This document shows positions 30,401 through 44,262 of a stretch of 64,000 bases of DNA, piece after piece. Below the pieces are notes generated by a model. The model had not been told where the DNA came from, did not search any database, and saw only the letters and a list, made by a program, of their open reading frames with translations. Source of the DNA: Spinellus fusiger (lineage: Eukaryota > Mucoromycota > Mucoromycetes > Mucorales > Phycomycetaceae). Location: positions 186,001 to 250,000 of the forward strand of contig JALLLS010000016.1 in the NCBI GenBank assembly GCA_025094145.1, written 5' to 3'. A program made the translations under genes and the position numbers. Within the stretch, counting starts at the first letter, position 1. The number at the start of each line of letters is the position of its first letter.

Positions 30401-33400
30401 CGTAGACAAGAACAGAGTGAAGGAAGGTGAGAAATCGATATCTTGATTACCGAGGCGAATCAATACACGACCACCCGTACGACGAAGTTCCTTGTTAAGT
30501 ACAGGATTCAAGATGGGATCAAGGTGTTCAACATCTTGGATAAGGATAGGATTACCGAAACGTAAAGCACTCTCGAGATTCTTGATAAAAGCATCATCCA
30601 AGAAACTAGTAACAGTAATCTTACGGTCCTTGTATTCATTGATCAAGAAGTTTGTAGCTTGGCCTGAAGGATCAATGACAAGAGGGTAACGATCAAAGCG
30701 CTTAAGCATAATAGCATTCTCAATACACAAGTTGTCTGCAGGGAGAGAGTTTGCTTGCCAAGACAGGCGATCATCAGCTGTAGACAAGTATTCTGTAAGG
30801 GAAACATCTTGTTTGAACTGAATATTGGCAGATAACAAATGGTCTGTCCATTTTGACATCAATATTTCACGGTATTGTTGATCAAAGTAACCACCATAAG
30901 CCAAGAAGGCAGCGGCAAGAATCACATCACCCACAATAGTACCCATCTGGCTCTCGAATGCCTGACTAGCTGTCTCCCAACGCACCTTCTCAGATGACAG
31001 ACTGCTTAGCAAAGTAACACTGCGATCCACCTTGGACTTGACTCTGTCCATTTCAGCCTTAATCAATTGAGTCTCTCCCACCAAGGCAGCGTATTCTTCC
31101 TTGTAACGAGCAATACTAGCTTCCAAATCCACCAACATTCTCTCAATTTCAGCTGCCTTCTTTTCACTCTCTTCAGCACTAATTTCGAGTTTGTTCACTT
31201 CTTCACGCAAAGGACCTACACGATCCAAGATATCAGAGTATGTAACTTGAGCATACACCCATTTAACAAGAGGACCACAAGCAGTAGAGGCTCTGTTGAC
31301 AATATCATATTCGAATGCAGGATTGCCGAGATAAGTCTTTCGCATGAAATCTCTCATCTGTTTTGTCATCTGAGCTTCTGTGTTGTAGTTGACAATACTG
31401 GCAATAAAGTCATCACGACGAAGGATAATCTGTACTGACTTCCAGCTGTCGATTTTATGTCCAAGCATAGTACATACAGACTCCATGGCAAGTTTGACGG
31501 CTTCGGGTGGATTACCCATAGAACGCACTTCAGTTAAATGCTGACGTTTAATACTACTGACACTCTTTCGGGCCTCTGCTACAGCTGGCTCTGCATTGGC
31601 AAGATCATTTAACACAACAGTACGTCTCTTTTGAAGTTCCTTGTTTTGTACTTCCAGAGCAGCTTGAATCTGTATAGACACTGCCTTTTTCTGTTCAGCT
31701 TCCTTTTCATCTGCCAACATCTGATTGATCTTTTCGTTGGCTTGAACATTCTTCACTTCCAATTGGTTCTTCTTGATAGCCAAACTTCTACGTAATTCCT
31801 CCACCTTGACTACAGTATCCTTCAGTTTCTCAAGACCAACATTCAAGTGACGCTGCTGTTCCTCGAGATCTTCTCTCTTTTCGTTGTAAAGACGCACGTA
31901 ATGAGAGATAAAGTCCAGGAAATGACGAGGTGTGGCATAGTTATGGCGTCCTTGTCGCTTACTGAGTTTTGCGTTGATATCATAGAGGGACTGATGCACA
32001 CTCACAAGTGCATTCACCACAGCCTCACGATGAGAGGGTGGAATAGGCAAGTTACGATAGGCAATAGGGAAGTTGATAGGTGCTGAATAGTTGGGCACAT
32101 CCAAATCCAATGTCTTTGTAAACTCAATACCCACTTGGTAGAAGGCTTGATCGGGCCAGTCACCAAACCAATCCAGTACACAACGATTGAACAAGGCCGG
32201 AGAAGTAGCTGCACGAGAAGCAAGACCACCCTCAGGTGGATTCATAGTAAATACAACGTGCAAGTTACGCATGACTTGTTGTGTGAACCACTTGTAAAGT
32301 TCTTCTCCTGAATCCAGCATAAGACCATCACGCTGAGCACCTTCTTTACAAGCAGTCATCAAAGAAGCATACTCATCACCCTCAAACAAACCAGGGACTT
32401 CTGCGTTGGCCAATAGTGTATTCATACGTTCAAGGAAACCAGAGTCAAGTACGTTGGATTCATCCATAATGAAACAAATCTTTTCACCCTTGCAACCTGC
32501 TCTACGCAAAACAGTTCGAAGGTCATCGTCAAAATCGGCACCTGTGTATTTGTTGTGGACCTTGACCTGGAACACACTAAGACCGTTCATCCATGCCACA
32601 AAGCGTGATAAGGTAGTCTTTCCTGAACCACTGACACCAATAAGCAATAAATGACCTTGAGGTTGTCGGAACACACGATCAATACGCAATACGTGTTCAA
32701 GAACATCGTTAAAGAGAACAAGGGCTACATCCAACTCTTCCTCATAGAACACTTTGAGACGAGCCTTGGCAAATTCACGCAATTGTTCACGCTCAACAGG
32801 AATATAATACTTGGACAACCAGTTGGAGAACAGAATAGGACGCTCAAGAGCTTCTTCACTATTCAGAGCAGGGAAATGACGCATAGCAATAGAGTTTATC
32901 ATCTCATCTGTCCATCGGCGTTCTTCTTCATCCACAAGACGATCCTGGAAGAGACGGAGAGCTTCGTGGGCCCAAATACGAACAAGTCCTTCTACTGTCA
33001 ATGTCTCAAGAGGCTTGATAGCTTCGTAGATACCACGGATCCATCGTGTTAATTCACGAGGAGAATAGATGTAATGTGCTTGGATATCAGGTGTAAACCG
33101 TTTCTGAGAAGCCAAGTAGAGTTCTACCATGGCTGCTGTTAAAGGTTCAGCATAGCCACGCAGGTTAGGCACCACCTTTAGCATAGCACGTGCGAATGTT
33201 CCGTAAATCTGTGTCAATGAAAGTTGACCAGCATAATCCACCATGACAAGAGGAGCATGACGCAAGAAACGGTGGGATAAAGGCACACGACCAGGATCGG
33301 TGGGAGGATTACATGCACCCACAAATTGAATACGCTCTAATGTCACCCATGCCTTATCACTTGTACGCCAGAAACCATTGTATTCTACCAGTTGACGCAG

Positions 33401-36400
33401 GTAAGAAATAACACGCTGAGTGTTGTATTTATCAGTAGCAGGCAAGTTGATTTCATCACAGAATACCACCAACCAGCGTCCAATCATTGTGGGTGATAGG
33501 ATAACACCATTGGGAGTTTTGCGGTATTCACAATGTTGTTCGAATGTCTTGAGAATCAGTTCTGGTGTAGTAGCACTAGAGAAATTGAGGCCAACAACTT
33601 CCATGTCAGGTAGTTTACGAAGAGCACTGAACAGTGTCATGGTCTTTCCTGAACCTGGAGGACCACACAGAATAAGAGGTTTGTGTTCAGAGAGCCATGA
33701 ATAGAGTACTTCTTCGTGTCGGATAGTATCTACTGTAGGAATAATCATGTCGGCTTCAGACACCTTGTGGGTTTCAATCTCAATGACAGGCACTTTGGAC
33801 TCCCATGGCACCCACTGACCAGTGTTTACTGCAACATCATAGTCGATGATGCTTGTATTATTACCAGTAGGTGGTAATTCACTGGTTGTAGTTGAACGAA
33901 CAAAGTCACCCAATACAGTACGCAAATCAAGTTTAGCATCACCGGAGAAACTCCAAATAATAGAGTAGATGACACGCTTAGTGATGTAGCCTTCTAAGTG
34001 CTCTCCACCCATAGGGAAATCAGGATGTTGTGCGTTGTACTCAAGTACATTTCGGACTGTTTTGTTAAGCAAGGAGAAAAAGGTCGACATAACACGCATA
34101 CGAGTAAAGTCCATGATATGCTCTAATGTAGCTGCAAATTCAAGAGACTTGGCTACTAAGCTATTTTCATCAGAAAGATCAGGTACCATAATAGCAGCAA
34201 TGGCACGTTGAGTAGCAATATTGGGCGAAACAGAGCCTGGTTCATCACCTTCACCTAATCTACGTGAAGGTCCTTCTTCTTCAATTTCATCCATGGGTAC
34301 ATTTCGAAGGGTCTCAAGATAGTTGGTGAAGATCATAGGGAGAGTAATAACATCCTCACTGAACCACACCATACCACAACGAGAGACAGTGGCCAAAGTG
34401 GCATATTTAAGGGTCTCCACTTCAAACATAATCTTGACATTGGGTGGCAAATTGAGACGCTCACCATTAGGCAAAGTCAAGAGTCGGTTATCATCAAGTA
34501 CTGAGTTCAAGTTCTCTACCCACTCTGGATCGACATCACCATCGAAAATAATCCAGTGGCGCTTCTGACTCTCACCACGCACATTATCAACAATCTTACG
34601 CAGAATATGAGTAAAAAGACCGTCTGTCCATTCACGTGTGGTAGAATCAAGAGTACCGTAAAGAGCATCCTTTGGAATGGCCTTGGGATCAATAGTATAA
34701 GCAATACCTTCCACATTCTCACATCTCTCCAGGGCTGTCAAAAGAGTCTTCCAGGCACAGGATTTACCAGAGCCTGAGGGACCCACCATCATAAGACCGT
34801 GATGGATATTCTGAATTTGGTAGAGTTGGATCACCTTCTCCATCCAGGCATCTCCTGCCACCAATTTACGTTCTTCGCACACCTTCTTGAGTTCTTCCTT
34901 AAGGCGGTCGAGATTGACAGGTGCATAATGGACACCTGGGAACACATCAGCCAAAAGACTGGTCAGAAGAGGAATATCATCGGCTACAAGTTTAGGCACT
35001 ACTGTTTCTCGGATACTACACACCAAAGAATGCATTAAATTAGTGAATTAGTGAGTTGCTCTCTATTCTCTCTATTTTGTCTTTGTTTTACACCTTACCT
35101 TGAGATTAAGAGTTGCTGTTCAGGCATTGGCTCAGAAATAGTAATGTATTCGCTATCAGTAGCACTGCCTTGTTCAATGGCAAGTCGTAGCTGAGAGAGA
35201 CGGTCTCTCTTCAAGTTACCCGCACTGACCAACACACTCTTTAATGCACGAAGACCAAAATCATAATGGGATTGGGGTGACAATTGTTCAGCACACAGGT
35301 TGAAGAGGGGAACGACCTTTGAAGCCAGTGTTTCTGCTGTACGGAAACCTTGGGAATACAACATGACCTGAGCAATCAATTCACGATCAGGCTTTGTCAT
35401 GGCAATACTTCTGAACAGCTTCTTGAGATTGTCAGGCAGATTGGAACGACCGGCATAACCAGGATTCATAGTAATGAAGATACCAGTGTCTGTGTTCACC
35501 TTGACATTTCTGTCTACTAACTCAATCTCATGGTTAGGATTGGTAGTGGCTTCTTTAAGACCTAATTGAATGGTCTGAACTTGTTGGGAGACAGCAGACA
35601 GAATACGTTCTTCAAGACGATTGAATTCATCAAAACATCCCCATGCGCCTACTTGACAAAGACCAATGAAAATACGACCCATAGCCTGGAAATCAAAGGT
35701 TTCATCACAACAGAAAACAAGCACGAATCGACCCAATTGAACACCCAAGGCCTTGACAGATTCTGTTTTTCCTGTACCAGCAGGACCAAAGGGAGAACCA
35801 CCCAAACGTTGCTCAAGAGCCTGAGTGAGTGTTAAATAACAACGATCTGTCAGGGGAGTTTGTACTAGACGATCCACTACACCAAGGTATTCATAGCCAT
35901 AATAGAATGAGGCATTGGCCATGTTGATACTCAAGCGGTGAATTGGATTATCAACTGTCGAATTAAAGTAGAAACGCATCTGGTAAAGCCAGTCAAAGTC
36001 CTTGGTAGAAGACACCTTGCTAGCTAAGAGTTGACGAGTCACATCACGCTGATGGACAAGTTCAGTAACAAGATGTTCACACTTGCGACGCTTAATAGCA
36101 GATAAGTCAAGAAGCACTGCATCAGCCAATACATTGAGATTACGTTCTACTAATTCAATGGAGTGTTGGAGAGGTGCTTGATCATCAGTGCCAGATTCAC
36201 CCATAATAGTGAGTGCTTTATCAACTGTATGTGTCCATGTACTCTGAGCTGCCAATACGACCAACTGTGCAGGATAGCGTTCAACCCAGGCCATGTAATC
36301 GTTAGAGTTCATTTGCTCAGAATTATAAATTGCTTCACATTCGCCAACAGCATCCGACAATAGAAGAGCCAGAGACACTCTCATTTCATTTTCAAGCATA

Positions 36401-39400
36401 GTAAGCCAGTCGTTGATCTTTGGATTCTCTTTGATCGACACTGGTGTTTTGAACAGAACCTCTTCTCCTTCTTTGGAAGCCATACCAACAATAGCTGTCT
36501 GTTCTTCGTCCAACAGAATATTGGCAATACCAGCAAACATCTTCTTGAAATGCTTTTGAATTCTCAAAATATCCTTGCTGTTACCAATGATCTCAAGCAA
36601 ATCTTCATCACCCACAAAGTAGAATCGAGGGAAAGAAGCACGTTCACGCTCAAGATACTCACCCAAGGCTTTCTGGATCTTACTCAACAGATCAGCCAGA
36701 CGCTCAAGAGACTTTTGAATATTGGGGATATTGAGAACATCAAGTACAAAGGGAGACTTGTACACTTTCTTCATGACAGTTAAGAACTCAGAGTTAATAC
36801 TTTGGAAGCGAGATGTCTCCACTGGTAAAAGATGTTTGATATCAGCACTGCCACTGAAGATGCCTTCAAGGTAAACCCATTGACGCTGGACATCGATCCA
36901 CACATCAAACAAAACATGGACTCTATTCAGTTTGTCTTCCCAAGAAGCAGCATCCTCTTCAAACACCTTGTAGTATGGAGACAACTTCATGGCGGTCAGT
37001 GAACTGATATGCTCACTGCTCTTGTTGAACAAGTCATCCCAACCACGAATAAGACGGCATTTGTTTTGGTAGTTGACAAGATCAAGGACATAGTTGGCCC
37101 AGGTTTCTTTGACTTGCTTCAAGAATTCTTCAAGTGCCATTTCACCCTGAGCCTGCATAATGACTTCTCTAATCACCATTTCATTTCTCTTCAAATCAAG
37201 ATCCCATAGGTGACCAATCGTCATTTCTGCCAGAGTAAAGCGACCTTCAACACGCAATGTCTTGAAGATTTGGCGCCAGTGCCGTTCACGAAGGGCTTCA
37301 GATTTAAGATCACCCACCAATGGATTGACACGCAATAGCTGTCGAAGTGTTTCTTGCACGTACTCATAGGCAGCATATTGACGCATACGGTTGGGCATTT
37401 CTTTGGTGGAGTTGACGAGCTCATCAATGTGTTGACGGACTTTACGGGGCACAACAGAAGACCAGGGAGTGTCTCTGATTTCGTAGACAGACTTCCATAC
37501 ACGAGCCAAGGCAGTCCAGACAGACTTGAGATCACGCAACTCCTCAAGCACAGGATCCAAGCGAGCCTCAGAAGTCTGTTCCAAATCCAGGGCCTCCTTT
37601 GCTCTACACACCATATCATACTCTTCCTTGAGACGAGTCACACGGCCTTCAAAGATGCTGAGAGTATTGGTAGCAATGTCAGGCTTAATATCTCCTTGCA
37701 CTGGTTTGCTCTTCTCCCATTCAGCACAAATATCACGAATCTTTTGTTCGACCACTTTGTCTTCAGCAACAATCTTCATCTGTAGACCAGCTAATAGAAT
37801 TGGATTAGATACAAAAGGTAATCCCATTAACATCACTTACCAATCTGTTCTTGTATAGCATTGTTCTTGCGACTGAGGATTTCATTAAAGGCACTCCATT
37901 CACCATCCACTTGATCAACATAAACCCAGTCATTGGGGAATTGAAAGCGCTGGCGCTCCAATGTCTTTTGGCCTTGACGGAAGAGCTCCACATCTTGACT
38001 CCATTTAGCCACCTTACGCTTAAGATCCTGTACAAAGGTAATGAAAGTTACTGCTTCTCCAGTAGAATTGCTCTCAATAGACTGTTGTTCCAATTCATAG
38101 CGGCCTTGAGACACTGAAGCATGGAAATCACGCATAGAAGTACCCAACATGCTTCCAAACTTGTTTAGAATATCCTTTTGCCACTGATCGTATTTCTGGT
38201 TGACTTTACTTTGGACTTGTTCGTAGTCTACTACCAAAGGACCAAAGGACTGCTCTGTCTCGGAATTATCAAATGTACCACGGGCCTTTTTGATTTCTAG
38301 TAGGATTTGCTGCCATTTGACAAGATCATCTTCAAGAATAGAAAAGACATGGCTTGATTCCAAATCCCACAAGGACTGGTATTGCAGCCATATATTCACA
38401 TAGTCGGCCACTTCTCTGATTTTGTCTTCAATGATCTGGTAGGCTTGCTCCAAAGAACCATCTCCCATGCGAGTGAGAAGACTGGCATATGTCTTTTCTA
38501 CGCTAGGATTGTCTTTTACACTAAGACCTCCTTCATAACGAGAACTTTGAATGCGTAGCAAATGACAGACTACGGCTAACCATTCATGGAGTTGTGTCCA
38601 CCAACTAGCACGGGCTTGTTCGATAGGAGGATCCAAGTACATAAGCTGATTACGAATCTTGATTTCATGGATAAGAGTTTGAAGAGCAGGCTTTACATCG
38701 GGTGAGCGCTGTGCTATGGCCTTTTCTTCTATAGCAGGCTCACGAGGTCCATTCTTGCGCTTACGTCTGCTCTTGGAGATACTGACTTCAGGCACAATCA
38801 ATTCTTCACTAACACCCAGGAAACTGTTGATCCATGCCTTGATGGCTTGTCGAAGGCGACCCACCATGACAGTTTCAATACGTTTGTCAAGTCCAGCCAC
38901 CCATTGATCCAAATTGGAGTAGTTCTCGAGATTAAGACGATCAATCTTTATAGCATAGCATAAAATAGCATAACATTAGCATTAGCCTTTTCTTTCTTTC
39001 TTTTTATATCTGTGCTGTTGTAATAAACAACTACTTACCAACTTCTGAATACGTCCTAAAGCATCTTCAAATCGTTCTGCTTGGTAAGGACATGTCTTCA
39101 TTTCCTCAGTACTCTTGGAAATATCATCATAATAACCAATCAATGCATCTACTTTGTCCTGGAAGACAGATACAACATTGGCAAACTCACGCACAAACAT
39201 AACATGGCGATTCTCACGTGCATCCAGTGGTGTGCCGGTCAAATAGGACAAGGGGCGATGGTGAGCATCGTAAGTATTGACGAAATAGTCCCATCTTAAA
39301 TTGATACCCTTTGTAATCATAACATGCACTTCATTACGATAACCTGCTACCAAAGTGGCTACATCAGGATGACGGTTGACTTTATGTACTGTCTGGGAAA

Positions 39401-41921
39401 AGGTACGTACTGTCTCCATAAGACTCACAGCAAATGGATAAACACGCTTTGCATCTTTGGCTACATTGGAAATGGTGTGGGGTACTTGGTAGTTAAGCCA
39501 AAGCAAGTTGCGTACTTCTTTAAACAGTGTAATGATCTGTCCATCGAAATTGACGCCTAACTGAAGAGCATTCTTTTGAACACGATTACGTGCAATCTCA
39601 AAGATACGACCTGAAACTGACAGATCACGCTTTGTAATTTCTTGAAGCCAATTTTCATAGATGAGGCGTGTGTCGAGCTTCTTACGGAAACTGCTGCTCT
39701 CTACTTGTAGCTTTTGTCCTTCTGCATAGAGTTCCCATCCCTTTCCAAGAACATCCTCAACTCGCTTCATGTAAAGTGACAATTGGCGATCAATCTGACG
39801 GGCCCAAATAATAGCTCCAGAAATAGGAGGAAGATCACGCAATTGAGCCATATGGTAGGCCTCGGAATTACGGTATTGCATTTTGAACTTATCATGAAGT
39901 TTGTTGATGTCTTCTTTCACACTGTCAATCAGTTGTGTTTGGTATTCTTGAATGGCACCTCGAATCTAAACGGTAAGAAGGCATCTAACCAAGCGTCGAT
40001 CTTATTACCTTTGGACGCACAAACAAAGCATTGAATTTTGAGAAGACTCTGAACATTTCATTGGCACTCTTGGCTGTTCCCAACCGATCACGAAGACGGG
40101 CAATGATTTGGTTTTCTACACGAGACACTCTCTCATTGTATACTGTCTCTGCCTGTACCCATATCTCTGTGCCCTCTGCAGAATGTCAGTCATCTACAGA
40201 CCTATCTATAGGACATACCTGGAGAGACATCAAGGACATCAATGTTCTTCACACTCTCATAGGCCAATTTGACTTCTTCGACAGCATTAATATCACTGAT
40301 GCTTACACTCTCCTCCTCTTCCATGGTGGTCTTGACCTGACCATCCACTACCACTGTGGACTTCTTAGCACGTGGGCTTGTCATCACACGCACAATGGTC
40401 TGATGAAGCTGCTCATGCTGCTTGCGGAAAGCACGGACAAATGTAACACGCTCCTGTAACTTGGCATGGGCAGGGTTGATCTTGATTGGCAAGAATTTCT
40501 CTGATCTCTTTCGCGTCACATCACGGGCTACATTGGTAAACTCCTTGATAAGATCGTCCCATGTATGGAAAACAGCTTCTGCTCCAGAAGTGGTTCTTTC
40601 AAAGTCCTCGTATTCCATATACATCAAACGACGACTTCCCAACACCTTGAGCAGTTGATCATTCAAATCACGGGAAATCGCCTCTACAAGAGGAAGAGCA
40701 CGACGGATTGGATAAGGAGACAGCTTTAGCTTTTTGTTCAAGTGGCTAAAGATCATCCCAAGAGACTCTCTAATTTTATCCACATCCGTAGCAGACAAGA
40801 GTTCATTCAATGGGAAATCCTTCATCAATTGGTTGTACTTGTGCACCAACTCCATGCCTTCCTTGAGTCCAGTATCAGCAATAAAACTGACAGTAGCATG
40901 GAAACGCTTGGCATGCTTAAGAATGTCTAGGGTCAGTGTGATTTGATCACTCTTCAACTGCTCATCAATCTTCTCCAAGGCACGCTCCATGCTGAGCCAG
41001 AAGTTGATTTCTTGGATAGCCGTACCACTGGCAGGATCTCTAGACATTTTAGTGACTTTCTGGATTTCCTTGATCCACCCATTGACATCGCCCTGAAGTT
41101 TGTTAAGAAAAGAAGAGTCTGAGAACAAGGCAGGATCCACTGTTTCTACAGTCACACGTCTGTTCTGTTCACGGCATTTGTCGACTGCCTTTTGCACTAC
41201 AGGATGAATGCTCAGGGCAATTTCAGGAATCTCGACGTTTTGCTGAAGATGAAGCAGACTGAGTTCAAGTTCTGCCATTTTTTTCTTGGCCATAGGAACA
41301 CCCATCTTGTTGTCTTCGTTTTTGCTTTTGGAGGTGTCTGTGGTGGTGCCATGGCGTGCATTAACATAGGCATTAAAGTAGGGACTCACAGCAAGATGGA
41401 TGTAGGAGTGAAGGAATTCATAGGCACTAGTTTGTACAGGTTCACCAGCAAGAGGAGCACCGGGCAGGTTAATCAGTTGTAGTTGGTTTTGTAGAGAACG
41501 GGTGGGGTCCAGAGTAGGCACACGTTTGATAATAGCCAGTGAGCCAACGTGGGTAGGTAGATAGGTGATTTCATGAGAAGCACTGTAGCTGTACACAGCA
41601 GGAGTGGCATCATCTAACGTGTGAGTGCCAACTGCGGCGTGTTGAGGGTAGTTTACCTTCATCCTTGCCACCTTCTTTCTCTTTGAGGATAAATAAGACT
41701 GGACTCTGGGGGTCATTGGCAAAACGCTTGAACTTCTCAGCAGTGTCTGGGTAGGAGAAAAGAGTGGAGTCTAGGTCTGTTGAGTTGGCATCTAGCAGAA
41801 GAGGAAGAAGATGTTCAAAATATTCTTGTAACTGATGATGATCATAGATGATGAGTGTTTCTGTGGCAGGACCAGCAACGACTAGAGAGGCGGAAGGCGG
41901 TGTTGTCTCGTCTTCGAGCAT
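27487..41921 (-). CDS. DHC1: cytoplasmic dynein 1 heavy chain, complete
   Basis: Eight exons join in phase: 41921-41657, 41613-40219, 40175-40009, 39965-39039, 38945-37841, 37790-35099, 35015-29491 and 29444-27487, giving 4,677 residues, slightly longer than typical fungal dynein heavy chains. The N-terminal tail (about 1-1750) binds intermediate chains and dimerises; the linker follows. P-loops: AAA1 GPAGTGKT near 1955, AAA2 GPSGSGKS near 2265, AAA3 GPPGSGKT near 2640 and AAA4 GVSGSGKT near 2980. The stalk coiled coil ([20 protein letters not shown] onward) spans about 3225-3505 with the microtubule-binding tip in the middle. AAA5, AAA6 and a C-terminal domain ending ALVISF follow. The protein is the minus-end-directed motor for nuclear and organelle transport. 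All four P-loops keep GKT/GKS. The first intron is inferred to be only 43 nt. Confidence 0.96.
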
Positions 41922-42057
41922 CGTGCGTATTCTTGAGATTCAGGGCGAATGGGTATAAGCTAAAGAGAGTAAACTATGAGTACTTTATCAATGAGTAGAT
42001 GAGAGAGAATAAAAATAGATGGAATAGCACTAGGAAAGGACTCCTCAGCTTAACTGT

Positions 42058-42119
42058 ACGTACACACACACTGTACACTACACACTATAAACTACACACT
42101 GTACACTACACACTACACA
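42058..42119. repeat. TACACTACACAC-type tandem repeat
   Basis: Imperfect repeats of CACTGTACACTACACACTA lie about 140-200 bp upstream of the DHC1 start codon. Confidence 0.75.
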
Positions 42120-42489
42120 AGCACAGGCTTAGTTTATAGGGGAAAGTAAATAAAAAATAAAAAATAAAGGTACGCGTTCAAGGCAAGAGACAGCTGTACT
42201 GCGAAGGGGTTCTTCTTTCATTGGACAGAGATTTCAATATCCGATGGAGTGGAGGAATCCCTAAAATAAGATAGCTACTCTTTGGGTTCTTCTCTCGTGA
42301 AAAGCGACACTCTATTGGCTTATATTTATATTTTCTGTTATAAAATGTAGAATAGATGCACGCATAAAACAAGGGGGAGAAAAGAGAAGTGTGGATGTCT
42401 AGAAGCAAAGATAAGTAAAGATTGAAGAGAGAGATTCTATCTGCAACAAAGATGATGTGTATTGCTTTTCTTTTGTCACTTGGTGTAAA

Positions 42490-42656
42490 GTAATAGTAAT
42501 AGTAATAGCAATAGTAATAGTAATAGTAATAGTAATAGCGATAGTAATAGTGATAGTAATAGTAATAGTGATAGTAATAATATCAGGAATACTATCAGGA
42601 ATAATATCAGGAATAATATCAGGAATAATATCAGGAATAACAGGAATAACAGTAAT
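42490..42656. repeat. compound microsatellite (GTAATA)n then (ATCAGGAATAAT)n
   Basis: About fifteen GTAATA-like hexamers (42490-42579) run into about five ATCAGGAATAAT-like units (42580-42650). Long frames over it on both strands are pure repeat translation (ITITIT, VIVIVI, IIPDIIPD). Confidence 0.9.
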
Positions 42657-44262
42657 AACATTGGCCATGAAAAGAATCAATAGCATCTGACATAGTCCAA
42701 CTTCTTCATAGTTAATGAATAGGGCATAGAATAAAATGGAATAAAATAACTCTTAAATGACAAACAAAAGGTACAATAGAACAGAATGCCTGTGAATTAC
42801 AGATGCCATGGTTTGGTCTGACGAGTTCAACTTGTGTCTACAGAATAAATGGTAAAGTATCAAAAGTGGGTGTGTTTATACTTTATAGCAAACAGCACTG
42901 ATCACTGCCGCTAGTGTTTATGGGTAGCATCACTGTACGAGGTTGTTGTTTTTAAATAAATAAATAAAATTGGGCTTCTAATGGGCATTGGCGTAAACTA
43001 TAAACTTCAAATGTACAGTGGGATTTCAAATGTGTATTTTATATGTTTAATTATTTTCTCATAGATAGTAGCATAAGAAACATTGATCTTCCAATAAGAG
43101 TTATGAATAGAATAGTCAGAATAAATGATTATCTCTTTTATTCAACTCTCTTTACAGGCATATAGCCTCTTCATGGGTGCCTGCGTTGAACAAAGAAGGC
43201 ATGGTTTAGATAGAAAGCATTCTTTACAGAAATAGATCAATAAATCAATAAATCAATAGATACACAGATACTTGGATAAATAGATACATACATAGATACA
43301 TAGATAAACAAATGAATAGAATAGGATCATCAGCACAGAAATGCAATAATTGAATAGAATGTACAAAGATCACCACCAACATCGAGAAACACTAGGGCTG
43401 TCAGTGGTGCTCAGTACAACAACCCATTCTTGAGAGTAGATCTGTCTTGCAGAAGATGTGAAATAGCATAAAATACAGACACATAGCAATATTGTTTTAT
43501 TAGTTGACTTATGCTTTCTACTTTATCCTCCTTTTCTTTCTCTTATCTTATTCTGGTGAATGCAGGGAACAAAATCAATGGCAGTAAAAGAGAGAAAGTG
43601 GATAAAGAAGTCGGAAACCCAAATACTTTAGGCATTTCTTTTTTAAATCATGGAATAGGTCTATCATTATTAGTGGAGAATGGGTGTTTTACTGATAGAA
43701 TACATTCAGAACCACTCCAATAGAATCTATTTTATTTTATTTATTGAGAAGAAGAAGAAAAAAGGCCTTCTCTTAGTGTGAGAGTATGATTTAATCAATT
43801 GAAAAACAGTGTTGTTTATAAAACATATTGGCAGTGTGCATTGGCAGAGAACAGAGGAAGTTCTGGACTTCTTTGAACAACAGACCATGAGTAGCAGAAA
43901 TACTCTCCAGTTAAATATCTCTTTGGCTCTAGTCCCATGTCGATTGTCACCTGATAATGGGAATACGAGCAAGTCTTGAAAGATAGTCTTTGAGGCATCA
44001 AAATCAATCAGAACCAGTATGCGTCACAATGAGGACACCATACATTGGCACTGTCTGTGCTCTGAGGCCGACTCCAAAGCGACCACGCAAATAGACAAGT
44101 CCCCCAGAATCTGCCTTCATCGTAACACCAGTCCTACTTGAGAAACAAACGCTGTGTGCTACGATTTGTCCTGCAGTAGTAACTGGCCCGCGCGCTGAAC
44201 TGATTTTGCCTATTTATCCCCAAACCCATCTCTTTGTTCTCCTCACTTCTTCTTTCTTTACC

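Larger units (their letters stand above)
41922..44262. other. intergenic between DHC1 and the bHLH gene (divergent promoters)
   Basis: Contains an ACACTAC-type repeat (42058-42119), a GTAATA/ATCAGGAATAAT array (42490-42656) and tetranucleotide repeats (about 43224-43312). A minus-strand open frame at about 44010-44200 (GLVYLRGRFGVGLRAQ) is unassigned. No gene called. Confidence 0.5.

Noticed and set aside
28285..40459. Numerous plus-strand frames of 60-140 codons across DHC1
   Set aside because: Shadows of the long dynein exons; none has its own motifs.
42399..42690. Frames of IT, VI and LLLL repeats on both strands
   Set aside because: Translation of the GTAATA and ATCAGGAATAAT microsatellite.
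44010..44200. Minus-strand open frame containing GLVYLRGRFGVGLRAQ
   Set aside because: No family resemblance, no start or splice context, and it lies in the bHLH promoter. Probably chance.
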